Source of the DNA: Streptococcus salivarius
GTDB taxonomy: Bacteria; Bacillota; Bacilli; Lactobacillales; Streptococcaceae
Direction: 5' to 3'
NCBI RefSeq assembly: GCF_000785515.1
Contig: NZ_CP009913.1
Span: forward strand, 1,888,001-1,952,000
DNA: 64,000 nucleotides
Shown here piece by piece: positions 34,402-44,826 of this stretch. The position numbers and the translations under genes were made by a program. A model generated the notes under the pieces. It did not search any database. It was not told the origin of the DNA and saw only the letters and a list, made by a program, of their open reading frames with translations. Position 1 is the first letter of the stretch. The number at the start of each line of letters is the position of its first letter.

Positions 34402-34407
34402 TTCTGT

Positions 34408-34914
34408 CTAAAGCATGGATAAAATAATTCCCAAGACCAGAGCCACCCAAACGGCATAGCGAATTGTCGCATGATAGCGGTAACTTTCAATAACCTTGGG
34501 TAGCTTTGTAAAGAGATAGGCAATGTAGGCAACTATGGAAAGAAAATACCCTTTAAAATTCCAGGACGAGCCTAAGATACTAAAATCTTCGAATAGGGGC
34601 ACAAGCATCAGTACAGCCGTAAGCATACACCAGACCGGTAAAAGCGTCCTTTCCTTTTGATGCTGTATATGGATAATCAGCTGAGCTATAAAACCCGCGA
34701 CGTACATAATCAGTAATACCGAACAAACTAGAGAGATAAGAAGTGAATAAAGATATAGGGTATGAAAGTCCGTCTTTCCTTCTATCAGCTTTGCCAATTC
34801 GGTAATAAACCAAATCAAGATGAAGGCGAAAAAATAAAACAGGAGACCTAACATCATAAGAAATAAGGGATGCAAGATAGCAAAAAAATCGATTTTTAAC
34901 CGTTTCTTTTTCAT
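34408..34914 (-). CDS. Hypothetical membrane protein downstream of recG
   Basis: A 168-residue protein with a basic N-terminus (MKKKRLKIDFF) and four or five transmembrane helices. The start at 34914 is chosen because AGGAGG stands 6 bases before it; the longer frame begins with a TTG at 34929 inside the recG end. It follows recG by 11 bp and is probably cotranscribed. I do not recognise a family. Confidence 0.65.
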   Translation of the reverse strand: MKKKRLKIDFFAILHPLFLMMLGLLFYFFAFILIWFITELAKLIEGKTDFHTLYLYSLLISLVCSVLLIMYVAGFIAQLIIHIQHQKERTLLPVWCMLTAVLMLVPLFEDFSILGSSWNFKGYFLSIVAYIAYLFTKLPKVIESYRYHATIRYAVWVALVLGIILSML

Positions 34915-34925
34915 GGGTTTCCTCC

Positions 34926-36956
34926 TCAATCAAACTCGCCTTGGCTTCTCAAATGAGCTCCTAGCACCTGCCAATCAGGATTCTCGCGCCAGTTAGGGTC
35001 AGATACAATTTGGCTGGCCACGCGCCTTGCTTCTTCTAGGATATTATAGTCTTCCACAATATCAGCCACTTGAAATTCAGGAATTCCTGACTGACGTGTC
35101 CCAAAGATCTCTCCTGAACCACGCATTTTAAGGTCCTCTTCTGCTAGAACAAAACCATCCGTAGTCTCACACATGGCCTGCATGCGTTTTTTCCCGGTAT
35201 CATTTTTAGGATTAGCCACCAAAACACAGTAGGACTGCTTATGGCCACGACCTACACGTCCTCGAAGTTGGTGCAGCTGGCTAAGTCCAAAGCGGTCGGC
35301 ATCCATAATGACCATAACCGTAGCATTTGGCACGTTAACCCCTACTTCGATAACTGTGGTTGATACTAAAATCTGAGACTTTCTGTCCTTGAAGTCCTGC
35401 ATAATTTGGTCTTTTTCATCATTTTTCATGCGACCGTGCATCAGAGCCACTGTAGCTGAATCCCCAAAGAAATCTGTGAGTTCCTGATGAAGGGCCACCG
35501 CATTTTTCAAATCGAGAGCCTCAGACTCTTCAATCAAAGGTGAAATAAAATAGACCTGAGCATCTTTTTCCAACTCGCCCTTAATCCAAGTCAGTACGGT
35601 ATCTAGTTGCTCATGTTTAACCCAACGGGTAATAATAGGCTTACGCCCAGCTGGCATTTGGTCAATGATTGACACATCCATTTCTCCAAAGGCAGTGATT
35701 GCCAAGGTCCTAGGGATAGGTGTCGCTGTCATCATGAGGACATCAGGATTGTCACCTTTCTCACGGAAAATACGACGTTGATTAACCCCAAAACGGTGCT
35801 GCTCATCAGTAATTACTAGCCCAAGCCTGTGATAAGTCACAGCATCCTGAATCAGTGAGTGAGTCCCCACAATCATCTGAGCCTCGCCAGATTCGATTTT
35901 GGAAAGAGCTACTTTTTTGTCCGCCGCCTTCATCCCAGAAGTTAGGAGCACTACCTCTAGCTCAGGAAAAAGCCCCTGTAAACTCTGATAGTGCTGCTCC
36001 GCTAAAATTTCCGTCGGTACCATGAGGGCAGACTGCAATCCTGCCGTATAAGCCCCATACATGGCCAGACTAGCGATAACTGTTTTCCCTGAACCCACAT
36101 CTCCTTGCAAAAGACGGTTCATATGAGCCCCAGATTTCATATCAGCTAGGATTTCCGATAAACTACGCTGTTGGGCTTCTGTCAAGGGGAATGGTAATTC
36201 TGCAATTTTGGCTTTGATTTTGACTTCATCGTAAGCAATTGCTAGACCATTGGTTTCGGACTTATTCTCAGCCTTCAGCACCTGTAAGTTCATCTGGAAA
36301 TAAAAGAGCTCCTCAAACTTGGTCCTACGTAAAGCCTGCTTATATTCAGCCAAATCTTTCGGAAAATGCATAGCACGCACAGCCTCTTGGCGTCCCATAA
36401 GACGATACTTGTCCATAAGCACCTGTGGGAGACTCTCCTCCAACAAATTCAAGGCCCCACTATCAAAAGCTGCCCTTATAGCCTTTATCAGCTGGGCCTG
36501 ACTAACGCCCTGGGCCACATGGTAAACTGGCTGCATATCGTCCTCAACTTGAGCCAACACTTTCATACCAGTCACTGCAGACTTCTTCTGGTCCCATTTG
36601 CCAAAAATAGCCACTTCTGCCCCCATCTCAATCTTGTCCACAAGATAAGGCTGGTTGAAGAAACTAATGGCAATCACTGCCTCTCCTTGCTTGATTTTAA
36701 AACTCAGACGATTCCGTTTAAAGCCATAATACTGCACATTGGCAGGTGTCACCACCGTTCCCGTAATAACAGCCTTTTCGCCATCCATCAGTTCAAAGAT
36801 AGACTTACTCTTAAAATCTTCATATCGGAAAGGAAAATAAAGCAAGAGGTCCCCAACCGTGTGCAAATCTAATTTGGTAAATTTTTCAGCGGACTTAGGA
36901 CCAAAGCCTTTCAAATCCGCAATCGGTGAATCTAGTTGAATCATATCCTCTATCAT
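34926..36956 (-). CDS. recG: ATP-dependent DNA helicase RecG
   Basis: A 676-residue helicase that remodels stalled forks and Holliday junctions. The N-terminal wedge domain begins after LKGFGPKSAEKF. Walker A is GDVGSGKT, the DEAH box is ITDEQHRFG, and later motifs include MTATPIPRTLA and QLRGRVGRGHKQSYC. Length is normal. Two in-frame ATGs (36956 and 36944) are possible; GAGG lies between them, and I keep the longer. recG follows alr in the usual streptococcal order. Confidence 0.95.
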   Translation of the reverse strand: MIEDMIQLDSPIADLKGFGPKSAEKFTKLDLHTVGDLLLYFPFRYEDFKSKSIFELMDGEKAVITGTVVTPANVQYYGFKRNRLSFKIKQGEAVIAISFFNQPYLVDKIEMGAEVAIFGKWDQKKSAVTGMKVLAQVEDDMQPVYHVAQGVSQAQLIKAIRAAFDSGALNLLEESLPQVLMDKYRLMGRQEAVRAMHFPKDLAEYKQALRRTKFEELFYFQMNLQVLKAENKSETNGLAIAYDEVKIKAKIAELPFPLTEAQQRSLSEILADMKSGAHMNRLLQGDVGSGKTVIASLAMYGAYTAGLQSALMVPTEILAEQHYQSLQGLFPELEVVLLTSGMKAADKKVALSKIESGEAQMIVGTHSLIQDAVTYHRLGLVITDEQHRFGVNQRRIFREKGDNPDVLMMTATPIPRTLAITAFGEMDVSIIDQMPAGRKPIITRWVKHEQLDTVLTWIKGELEKDAQVYFISPLIEESEALDLKNAVALHQELTDFFGDSATVALMHGRMKNDEKDQIMQDFKDRKSQILVSTTVIEVGVNVPNATVMVIMDADRFGLSQLHQLRGRVGRGHKQSYCVLVANPKNDTGKKRMQAMCETTDGFVLAEEDLKMRGSGEIFGTRQSGIPEFQVADIVEDYNILEEARRVASQIVSDPNWRENPDWQVLGAHLRSQGEFD

Positions 36957-37033
36957 TTCTATCGTGTTCTTCTCCTCGTGAAAAAGGAAGCCTTATCAGC
37001 TATTATAACACATGAAAATGGTCTTCACTAAAA

Positions 37034-37061
37034 TCAAAAAATCCAGTATCAAACTGGATTT
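37034..37061 (-). terminator. Terminator after alr
   Basis: Minus-strand stem AAATCCAGT/ACTGGATTT with a 5-nt loop and T run, 16 bp after the alr stop codon. It separates the secA-alr cluster from recG. Confidence 0.75.
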
Positions 37062-37076
37062 CTCTTTTTATTTATA

Positions 37077-38180
37077 TTAATCATAGCTACGAGGTACACG
37101 ATCACTAAGCAAACAAAGAACTTCGTAGTTGATAGTACCACGTTTTTCAGCCACCTCTGTCGCAGTGATGCTTGCTCCTCCATTTTCACCCATAAGAGTA
37201 ACAGGAGTTCCTAGGGGATAAACCTTAGGAAGGCGAACAGTGATTTGGTCCATAGACACACGCCCAACAATAGGACAAAGCTGTCCATCCACAATAACGT
37301 GGAAACCTTGTAAATCTCTGGTCCAACCATCCGCATAGCCAATCGGAATGGTTCCAATAACCTCATCAGCTGTCGTCGTATACGTTGCACCATAACCCAC
37401 ATCTTGACCTGCTGGCAAGGTCTTAACATGAACAAGTGCTGTCTCCAAACTTAAAGCAGGACGAATGTTATATGGAAGGTCTAAAACACTGCCACTAGGA
37501 TTGAGACCATAGATGACGACACCTAGACGTACCGCATTAAAGACTGTTTCTGCATGCCAGATACTCGTCGCAGAGTTGCTAGCATGTACCAAGCGAGGGC
37601 GGTCCACCAAGTTATTAACCAAATCCGTGAAGAAGGCCAATTGACGCTTGAATTTACTATCATCTGCCTCATCAGCTGTTGCAAAATGGGTAAAAATACC
37701 TTCGACATCCGCACCAAGTGACTTCAGACCAGCAATCAAACTATCTGCATCTCCTTGGCTACGCACCCCAATGCGTCCCATACCTGAATCAATCTTAATA
37801 TGACAGGTCAAACCAGTCAAATCAAGCCCTTGCTTCTTAGCTATTTCCAACCACTCAAGCGAAGCTACCGTCAGAGTGATGTTTTCTTGAATAGCCAAAG
37901 GAACCTCGTCTGGCAAGACGACTCCTAAAATAAGTATCGGTTGCTCTAAGCCAGCCTGACGGAGTTCAAGTGCCTCGTCTAGGTTGGAAACACAAAAACC
38001 ATCTACCTGTTTAGACAAATGCTTGGCCACCGCAACAGCGCCATGACCATAAGCGTTGGCCTTAACAACTGCAAAAGTCTGCACCTTTTTAGGAATGTGA
38101 CTAACCACTTGTTCAATATTTTCTGAAATTGCTGATAGATCAACCTTTGCCAAGGTTGGTCGATGTAAACTTGAAATCAT
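37077..38180 (-). CDS. alr: Alanine racemase
   Basis: A 367-residue PLP enzyme that makes D-alanine for peptidoglycan and teichoic acids. The PLP lysine is in [12 protein letters not shown], the substrate/PLP region includes [13 protein letters not shown], and the second catalytic base (Tyr) is in [19 protein letters not shown] is also typical. It lies 27 bp after acpS, as in other streptococci. Confidence 0.96.
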   Translation of the reverse strand: MISSLHRPTLAKVDLSAISENIEQVVSHIPKKVQTFAVVKANAYGHGAVAVAKHLSKQVDGFCVSNLDEALELRQAGLEQPILILGVVLPDEVPLAIQENITLTVASLEWLEIAKKQGLDLTGLTCHIKIDSGMGRIGVRSQGDADSLIAGLKSLGADVEGIFTHFATADEADDSKFKRQLAFFTDLVNNLVDRPRLVHASNSATSIWHAETVFNAVRLGVVIYGLNPSGSVLDLPYNIRPALSLETALVHVKTLPAGQDVGYGATYTTTADEVIGTIPIGYADGWTRDLQGFHVIVDGQLCPIVGRVSMDQITVRLPKVYPLGTPVTLMGENGGASITATEVAEKRGTINYEVLCLLSDRVPRSYD

Positions 38181-38207
38181 AAGCTATCCTCTTCCAACAT
38201 CTATCTC

Positions 38208-38561
38208 TTAGTTTTTTTCTAAAATGACACTTGCCTGAACAAAATCACCGCTATGGGAAATCGAGATGAAGACATTGCCTTCAAAAGGCGACTGGGTCAC
38301 CACTGGAGCTCCCTTGTTATTGGTCAAAATTTCAATATCCTTAAAGCCGACTGCTCCAATACCTGTACCCCAGGCCTTTGAAAATGCTTCCTTACCAGCC
38401 CAGCGACCTGCTAAATAGGACATCTGACGATTGCCAGAAAGAGATTCAAAACGCTCCCACTCTTTTGGTGTCAATACCTTTTTTGCAAAACGTGGATTGC
38501 GGTCATAAGCCTTTTTAACAGCTGAAATTTCCTGCAAGTCTATACCATGTCCAAAAATCAT
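38208..38561 (-). CDS. acpS: Holo-ACP synthase
   Basis: A 117-residue phosphopantetheinyl transferase that activates acyl carrier protein for fatty acid synthesis. Metal-binding Asp is in GHGIDLQEI and Glu in [12 protein letters not shown]. Normal length. It starts 5 bp after the DAHP synthase gene and precedes alr. Confidence 0.95.
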   Translation of the reverse strand: MIFGHGIDLQEISAVKKAYDRNPRFAKKVLTPKEWERFESLSGNRQMSYLAGRWAGKEAFSKAWGTGIGAVGFKDIEILTNNKGAPVVTQSPFEGNVFISISHSGDFVQASVILEKN

Positions 38562-38566
38562 AATTG

Positions 38567-39595
38567 TTATGAAAGTCGATTGTAGATTTCACGAATAAGA
38601 CTATCTGTCTTATCCCAACCAAGACAAGGATCTGTGATTGATTTACCGTAAACTTCAGGTGTGTCTTGACGACCATCCTCAAGGTAAGACTCAATCATAA
38701 AACCACGCACGGTATCCGCGATACGCTCATCCCACTCACGGTTAAGAAGGACTTCACGCACAATACGAACTTGTTCCATGAAGTTTTTACCTGAGTTATC
38801 ATGGTTTGTATCAACAAGGATAAATGGGTTTTCCAAATTAAATGCACTATACTTGTCCAAAGCCTTAACCAAGTCTTCGTAATGGTAGTTGACAATGTTC
38901 TGTCCATTTTCATTGTTGGCACCACGCAAGATAGCGTGAGCGAGTGGGTTACCATCTGTTTTAACTTCAGCGCCATTGTAAAGGAAATGCTGTTGGTTCT
39001 GCGCAGCATAGATACCATTAAACATGACATTCAAATTCCCTGACGTTGGGTTCTTCAAACCAATTGGCACATCAATACCTGAAGCTACAAAGCGGTGTTC
39101 TTGATCCTCAACCGAACGTGCTCCAACAGCGTGGTAGCTAAGTAGGTCATCAAAGAAGGAAAGATTTGACGGATAAAGCATCTCATCAGCGATTGGGAGG
39201 CCTGTTTCAGTAATAATACGTGACTGAAGGTGGCGAACCGCCTTAACTCCAGCAAGAAGGTCTACATCACCCTCTGCGTCTGGTTGGTGGATAAGCCCCT
39301 TATAACCATCTCCATTAGTACGTGGTTTAGCTGTATAAACACGCATAACAATAAAGATTTTATCTTTCACTTCTTCCTGAAGTTTGGCCAAACGGTGAGC
39401 ATAGTCAAGAACAGCTTCTTCATTATCAGACGAACATGGACCAATAACCAAGAGAATACGTTTGTCCTCACCCTTTATAATTTTTGCCAAGGCCTCATCA
39501 TTGGCCTGTTTAGTTACTAGTGCTTCTCCCGTAAGAGCATGCAATTTCCTTACTTCCGCTACATCAATCAGCGGACTATTTTGATGAATTCCCAT
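38567..39595 (-). CDS. aroG: DAHP synthase (shikimate pathway), copy downstream
   Basis: A 342-residue 3-deoxy-D-arabino-heptulosonate-7-phosphate synthase of the E. coli AroFGH type, condensing PEP and erythrose-4-phosphate. Typical motifs: [59 protein letters not shown]. It is a close paralogue of the gene at 39680-40711. Paired copies behind secA are common in streptococci and are thought to differ in feedback control; which amino acid inhibits each cannot be read here. Confidence 0.93.
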   Translation of the reverse strand: MGIHQNSPLIDVAEVRKLHALTGEALVTKQANDEALAKIIKGEDKRILLVIGPCSSDNEEAVLDYAHRLAKLQEEVKDKIFIVMRVYTAKPRTNGDGYKGLIHQPDAEGDVDLLAGVKAVRHLQSRIITETGLPIADEMLYPSNLSFFDDLLSYHAVGARSVEDQEHRFVASGIDVPIGLKNPTSGNLNVMFNGIYAAQNQQHFLYNGAEVKTDGNPLAHAILRGANNENGQNIVNYHYEDLVKALDKYSAFNLENPFILVDTNHDNSGKNFMEQVRIVREVLLNREWDERIADTVRGFMIESYLEDGRQDTPEVYGKSITDPCLGWDKTDSLIREIYNRLS

Positions 39596-39603
39596 CTATT
39601 TCC

Positions 39604-39650
39604 CTCTCTTTGTGAAAAGAGAGCGAACCGCTTGGTCATCCAAACGGTTC
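39604..39650 (-). other. Two hairpins between the DAHP synthase genes
   Basis: In the 84-bp gap lie an 11-bp stem GAACCGTTTGG/CCAAGCGGTTC (39625-39650, one G-T pair) and, directly after it, an 8-bp stem CTCTCTTT/AAAGAGAG (39604-39623) that contains the ribosome-binding region of the downstream gene. This could tune expression or be a processing site. No T run, so probably not a terminator. Confidence 0.5.
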
Positions 39651-39679
39651 ACTCCCCATATATGGTTTCTGTTACCTTA

Positions 39680-40711
39680 TTATTTTGACAAAGTATCGTG
39701 GATTTCACGAATCAATTCTTCTGTCTTATCCCAACCAAGACATGGGTCAGTGATTGATTTACCATAGACATCTGGCGCATCTTGACGGCCATCTTCAAGG
39801 TAAGATTCAATCATGAAACCACGTGCAACTTTGTTGATTTTTTCATTCCAGTCACGGTTAATCAAGGTTTGACGAACAATACGGATTTGTTCCAAGTAAC
39901 GTTTACCTGAGTTATCATGGTTTGTATCAATAACGATGAACGGATTTTCAAGGCCCATTTGTTCATAATGTTCGATTGTTTCAAGAACATCATCATAGTA
40001 GAAGTTAGGCACGTTTTTACCATATTCATTCGTTGAGCCACGAAGAATAACGTGTGCCAATGGGTTACCTGAAGTTTCAACTTCTTCACCGTTAAAGAGG
40101 AAGTTTTGTTTGTTTTGTGCAGCGTAGATACCATTAAACATGACGTTAAGGTTCCCTGATGTTGGGTTCTTCATACCAGTTGGAACATCAATACCTGACG
40201 CAACAAAACGGTGTTGTTGGTCTTCTACAGAACGTGCACCGATGGCAATATATGACACAAGGTCATCTACCAAAGGAAGGTTTTCTGGGTAAAGCATTTC
40301 ATCAGCAGTTGTGATACCAGTTTCAGTGATAACACGGTAGTGAAGATTACGCACAGCCTTGATACCATTGATTAGGTTTGGTTTACCTTCAGCATCAGGT
40401 TGGTGCACAAGTCCTTTATAACCATCACCATTTGTACGAGGTTTAGCTGTATAGACACGCATAACCATAAAGACTTTATCTTTAACTTCTTCTTGAAGTT
40501 TAGCCAAACGGTGAGCATAATCAAGAACTGCATCCTCATTGTCAGATGAACATGGACCAATAACCAATAGCGTACGGTCATCTTCACCCTTGATGATTGC
40601 TTCAAGCTCTTTATCACGAGCTTGTTTCTTGGCAAGGGCTTCACCTGTCAATGTAGTTGATTCTTTAACTGCATCAAAAACAATTTTTTCACTTACTGCT
40701 TTAAAAACCAT
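39680..40711 (-). CDS. aroF: DAHP synthase (shikimate pathway), copy upstream
   Basis: A 343-residue DAHP synthase, same family and motifs as its neighbour at 38567-39595 ([59 protein letters not shown]). The N-terminal 40 residues, where feedback inhibitors bind in this family, differ most between the copies. It begins 23 bp after the secA stop codon. The symbols aroF and aroG are arbitrary between the two copies. Confidence 0.93.
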   Translation of the reverse strand: MVFKAVSEKIVFDAVKESTTLTGEALAKKQARDKELEAIIKGEDDRTLLVIGPCSSDNEDAVLDYAHRLAKLQEEVKDKVFMVMRVYTAKPRTNGDGYKGLVHQPDAEGKPNLINGIKAVRNLHYRVITETGITTADEMLYPENLPLVDDLVSYIAIGARSVEDQQHRFVASGIDVPTGMKNPTSGNLNVMFNGIYAAQNKQNFLFNGEEVETSGNPLAHVILRGSTNEYGKNVPNFYYDDVLETIEHYEQMGLENPFIVIDTNHDNSGKRYLEQIRIVRQTLINRDWNEKINKVARGFMIESYLEDGRQDAPDVYGKSITDPCLGWDKTEELIREIHDTLSK

Positions 40712-40734
40712 AATAATTACCTATTTCTTTTTTC

Positions 40735-43284
40735 CTAAAATTGTTTACGACCGTGACAATTTTTAAATTTCTTACCAGAGCCACATGGACAGAAGTCATT
40801 ACGACCAACCTTACTAAAGTCAATTTCTTGACCATTAGCATCTGCTTGGTGAGCCTGGATATTGCCTGTTGCTGTTGTTGAAACACGTTCATTCACATTT
40901 TCACGAGATTGTTCATGAATTTGTGCTTTCATCATTGTACGTGTCACATCATATTCAATTGCCCCAATCATATCTTGGAACATCTTGAACCCTTCAGATT
41001 GATACTCAACGATTGGATTGTTTTGGGCATAACCACGCAAACCAACGGCATTACGTAATTGATCAAGGGCATCGATGTGGTCCGTCCACTTGTTATCAAC
41101 AACCATCAAAATCAAGACTTTTTGGAATTCACGGATAGCTTCCTCTGAACGCAATTTCTTGATTTGACGATCATAAACATCATCTGCTAACTCATTCAAG
41201 TAAACTTTAATAGCGTCATAATTAACACTACGTTTCGTTACCTCTCCCACTTCTCGTAAATCTTCAAGTGAGATGGCATTCTCAGGAACCAAGGCCTGAC
41301 GAGCAAAGTTCAAGATACCTTTAAGAGCTTCCTCTTGATCATTGCGGCTGTGACCATCTACCGTACGGTTAATCGTACGCTTAATCATAGCCTTAATCTC
41401 AGGTTCAAGGTCACGTTCTGCTGTGATAACATCATAACGCTCAGCATAGATGATTTCACGTTGTTCACGCATAACGTCATCGTACTGAAGGACTTGTTTA
41501 CGAGTATCGTAGTTATTTCCTTCGACACGTTTTTGAGCCGCTTCCACTTGGCGTGTCAACATACGTGATTTGATAACGATATCTTCATCATCAGCATTCA
41601 AACGTTCCAAGACTTGCTTGATACGATCAGAACCGAAACGACGCATCAATTCGTCTTCAAGTGAAAGGTAGAATTGAGATTCCCCTGGGTCCCCTTGACG
41701 TCCCGCACGACCACGCAACTGGTTATCAATACGACGGCTTTCGTGACGTTCTGTACCAATAACACAAAGTCCACCAAGTTCAAGAACACCTTCACCAAGT
41801 TTGATATCGGTACCACGACCGGCCATGTTGGTCGCAATCGTAACGGCACCACGTTGACCCGCATTCATGATAATATGCGCTTCTTTTTCGTGGTTTTTAG
41901 CATTAAGCACTTCATGAGGAATGCCTGCTTCAACCAACATCTTAGAAATCAAGTCAGATGTTTCAACGGCAACCGTACCAACAAGGACTGGCTGTCCCTT
42001 TTCATAACGACGTTTAACATCTTGTACCACAGCACGGAATTTAGCATCCAAGGTTGGGTAAAGAAGGTCGTCGTGGTCAATACGTTGAATTGGACGGTTA
42101 GTTGGAATCGGAATGATTCGCATGTTATAGATTTCACGGAATTCATCTTCCTCAGTCTTACCAGTACCAGTCATCCCTGACAATTTCTTGTACATACGGA
42201 ACATATTTTGGTAAGTGATTGAGGCAGATGTCTTCGTTTCTTCTTGAACTGGCACACCTTCTTTTGCCTCAATGGCTTGGTGGAGTCCATCTGAGAAACG
42301 ACGACCTTCCATGGTACGACCTGTAAATTGGTCAACGATAAGAATTTCTTGCTCAGGACTGACCACATAGTCAATATCATGCAACATGATGTAGTTGGCA
42401 CGAAGGGCATTGTCAATATAGTGAGTCAAGGCAACATTATCAATATCGTACAAGTTGTCCAAATTGAAGAATTCTTCAGCCTTGTCAATACCTGAGTCAT
42501 TCAAACCAATTGTTTTTGTTGGAATATCAATGGCATAATCGTCTTCTGTTAATGTTTTAACAAAGGCATCTGCACGATGATACAATTGGTTAGTTTCTGA
42601 ACTTACAGGTCCTGATACGATCAATGGTGTACGGGCTTCATCAATAAGAACCGAGTCAACCTCATCGACCAAGGCATAGTTCAATGGACGTTGTACCATG
42701 TTTTCCTTACGAACAACCATGTTATCACGAAGATAGTCGAAACCTACCTCTGAGTTGGTTGAGTAAGTGATGTCACAGTTATAAGCTTCACGTTTTTCAG
42801 CTGGTGATTTGGCAGAAAGGTTAATCCCTACTGACAAACCAAGCCAACTATAGAGCTCACCCATTTCAGTCGCATCACGCTCTGAAAGGTATTCGTTAAC
42901 GGTGATAACGTGTACACCTTCACCTGAAATAGCATTTAGGTAAACAGGCATTGTCGCAGTCAGGGTTTTCCCTTCCCCTGTACGCATCTCTGGTACGTCA
43001 CCATGGTGAAGAACGATACCACCCATGATTTGCACACGATATGGGAAAAGTCCAAGGACACGTTTTGCCCCTTCACGAACAACTGCAAATGCCTCTGGCA
43101 AGAGTTGGTCTAGGCTTTCTCCGTTTTGATATCGTTTTTTAAATTCTTCTGTTTTTGCCTGAAGTTCTTCATCTGAAAGAGCCGCCATTGCATCAGCATA
43201 GCTCTCGACTTTCTTGGCAGTTTTTTCTAGTTTCTTAATTTCGCCTTTATCATTTTCAATGATTTTGCGTAATATATTTGCCAT
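40735..43284 (-). CDS. secA: Preprotein translocase ATPase SecA
   Basis: An 849-residue SecA, the motor of the Sec export pathway. Walker A is MRTGEGKT, Walker B is [16 protein letters not shown], later helicase motifs include [12 protein letters not shown] and [11 protein letters not shown], and the C-terminal zinc-binding tail is [14 protein letters not shown]. It is the first gene of the secA-aroF-aroG-acpS-alr cluster. AAAGGAAA precedes the ATG. Confidence 0.97.
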   Translation of the reverse strand: MANILRKIIENDKGEIKKLEKTAKKVESYADAMAALSDEELQAKTEEFKKRYQNGESLDQLLPEAFAVVREGAKRVLGLFPYRVQIMGGIVLHHGDVPEMRTGEGKTLTATMPVYLNAISGEGVHVITVNEYLSERDATEMGELYSWLGLSVGINLSAKSPAEKREAYNCDITYSTNSEVGFDYLRDNMVVRKENMVQRPLNYALVDEVDSVLIDEARTPLIVSGPVSSETNQLYHRADAFVKTLTEDDYAIDIPTKTIGLNDSGIDKAEEFFNLDNLYDIDNVALTHYIDNALRANYIMLHDIDYVVSPEQEILIVDQFTGRTMEGRRFSDGLHQAIEAKEGVPVQEETKTSASITYQNMFRMYKKLSGMTGTGKTEEDEFREIYNMRIIPIPTNRPIQRIDHDDLLYPTLDAKFRAVVQDVKRRYEKGQPVLVGTVAVETSDLISKMLVEAGIPHEVLNAKNHEKEAHIIMNAGQRGAVTIATNMAGRGTDIKLGEGVLELGGLCVIGTERHESRRIDNQLRGRAGRQGDPGESQFYLSLEDELMRRFGSDRIKQVLERLNADDEDIVIKSRMLTRQVEAAQKRVEGNNYDTRKQVLQYDDVMREQREIIYAERYDVITAERDLEPEIKAMIKRTINRTVDGHSRNDQEEALKGILNFARQALVPENAISLEDLREVGEVTKRSVNYDAIKVYLNELADDVYDRQIKKLRSEEAIREFQKVLILMVVDNKWTDHIDALDQLRNAVGLRGYAQNNPIVEYQSEGFKMFQDMIGAIEYDVTRTMMKAQIHEQSRENVNERVSTTATGNIQAHQADANGQEIDFSKVGRNDFCPCGSGKKFKNCHGRKQF

Positions 43285-43365
43285 CTTTTTTCCTTTCGAC
43301 AGTCTTTATCTCCATATTTTACCACAAAAGCCCCCTTTAAACAAGAAATCACTCAAGGATTGACA

Positions 43366-43393
43366 AAGAAAAAAGCCCTAGTTTAAGGGCTTT
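43366..43393 (-). terminator. Terminator after the scrK-manA transcript
   Basis: Minus-strand stem AAAGCCCT/AGGGCTTT (43372-43379 with 43386-43393) and six T. It lies about 75 bp after the last gene of the transcript. Confidence 0.75.
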
Positions 43394-43466
43394 CACAATG
43401 GATTCGCAAATAAAGTAAAACTTTTTTATTAGATTCACTGAAAATATCGACAATAATACTTTATGC

Positions 43467-43811
43467 CTACTTCTCAGAATTTCCTTGGCTCTCTAGGATA
43501 TCCTCAAAATCATGCAAGAGATTTTCAAAAGCCTGCTCAAAGAAAGCATGGTCGGTGCTACTATAGGCCTTCATTATCATAGGACTAGCTTCAAAATCAA
43601 CGTAGAATTGATAGTCCAAAACACCATTTTTCCAGTAAAATTTGATGCTAGGGGAAGCTGTTTTTTCACCACACATACCAGGAATTACCCGCTGTAAGCC
43701 ATAAATGTGGTCGCCATAGTCTTTCAGACGATAATAAACTCCCTCAAAATAATAGGATTTGTTGATTTCAATATGCTCAAATAGTGCCGCTAAAACTTTT
43801 TCATTACTCAT
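43467..43811 (-). CDS. Conserved hypothetical protein downstream of manA
   Basis: A 114-residue soluble protein, 2 bp after manA, so part of the sugar transcript. It has no signal peptide or membrane helix, and predicted alternating strands around SYYFEGVYYRLKDYGDHIYG and an acidic C-terminus. I do not recognise the family. Context suggests a cytoplasmic accessory role, but nothing in the sequence shows one. Confidence 0.65.
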   Translation of the reverse strand: MSNEKVLAALFEHIEINKSYYFEGVYYRLKDYGDHIYGLQRVIPGMCGEKTASPSIKFYWKNGVLDYQFYVDFEASPMIMKAYSSTDHAFFEQAFENLLHDFEDILESQGNSEK

Positions 43812-43813
43812 AC

Positions 43814-44761
43814 TTAAGCCTCGTTAGGGTGACTGACAATCATCTCCAATTGTCCATCAATTTCCCAATCTGTCACATCATTTGGAAGAATGAAGTGATC
43901 ACCTTTTTTTAGACAATAAATGCGTGAATCGATAGTCATGGTCCCATTGCCAGAAAGTACGGAACAAAGCAAATAGGGAGCTGATTGCTTGAAGTCAACC
44001 AAGCCACTGAGTTTCCATTTATACACAGTGAAAAAGGAGTTTGATGTCAAACAAGTCGACTCTAATTGCAAGGTCTTAACAGTTGCTGGGACGCTATTTT
44101 CAGGATACCCTAGATTCAAGACATCAAGAGACTGTTGAATATGAAGTTCACGTTTATTGCCCTGATTATCCCTACGATCAAAATCATATACACGATAAGT
44201 GGTATCGCTAGATTGTTGAGTCTCTAAGATAAGGATACCTGGACCAATAGCATGCATGGTACCGCTTGGTACAAAGAAAAAGTCACCTTTCTTAACAGGA
44301 GTTTTCGACAAAAGTCCATCCCAATCACCTGCTTCAATCAAGGATGCCAGCTCTTCCTTTGTCTTAGCCTTGTGACCATAAATAATTTCTGCACCCTCTT
44401 CAGCATCAATAATATACCAACATTCTGTCTTTCCTAGCTCACCTTCGTGCTCTAGCCCATAGGCATCATCAGGGTGTACCTGCACTGAGAGCCAGTCATT
44501 AGCGTCCAAAATCTTGGTCAACAAAGGAAAAACACTAGTCTTGGGGTTTCCAAAAAGTTCTGGTTTATCCTTGTAAAGCTCTGCCAGGTGGAAACCAGCA
44601 TATTTTCCATTTTTGACATAGGATACACCATTAGGATGGGCAGAAATTGCCCAGTATTCACCAGTGTGTTCACTGGGAATATCGTAACCAAACTCTGCCT
44701 TGAGGCGGTTCCCTCCCCAGATTTTCTCATGCATTGGTGAATCTAAAAATAAAGGTTCCAT
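43814..44761 (-). CDS. manA: Mannose-6-phosphate isomerase
   Basis: A 315-residue type I phosphomannose isomerase that interconverts mannose-6-P and fructose-6-P. Zinc-binding motifs are visible: QVHPDDAYGLEHEGELGKTECWY, given here as QVHPDD and GKTECWY, and VPSGTMHAIGPG. The start at 44761 (MEPLFLDSP) has AGGAGGAAG before it; the longer frame to 44806 lacks support. It follows scrK by 65 bp, joining mannose and sucrose-derived fructose metabolism. Confidence 0.93.
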   Translation of the reverse strand: MEPLFLDSPMHEKIWGGNRLKAEFGYDIPSEHTGEYWAISAHPNGVSYVKNGKYAGFHLAELYKDKPELFGNPKTSVFPLLTKILDANDWLSVQVHPDDAYGLEHEGELGKTECWYIIDAEEGAEIIYGHKAKTKEELASLIEAGDWDGLLSKTPVKKGDFFFVPSGTMHAIGPGILILETQQSSDTTYRVYDFDRRDNQGNKRELHIQQSLDVLNLGYPENSVPATVKTLQLESTCLTSNSFFTVYKWKLSGLVDFKQSAPYLLCSVLSGNGTMTIDSRIYCLKKGDHFILPNDVTDWEIDGQLEMIVSHPNEA

Positions 44762-44826
44762 TACTTCCTCCTGTATAGAGCAAAACGCCTTAAGATTATC
44801 TCTCAAAGCGATTTTACATATTTTGT

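Noticed and set aside
41674..42180. Open frame of 168 codons on the plus strand inside secA
   Set aside because: It mirrors the strongly conserved secA coding sequence on the opposite strand and has no ribosome binding site or recognisable protein pattern.
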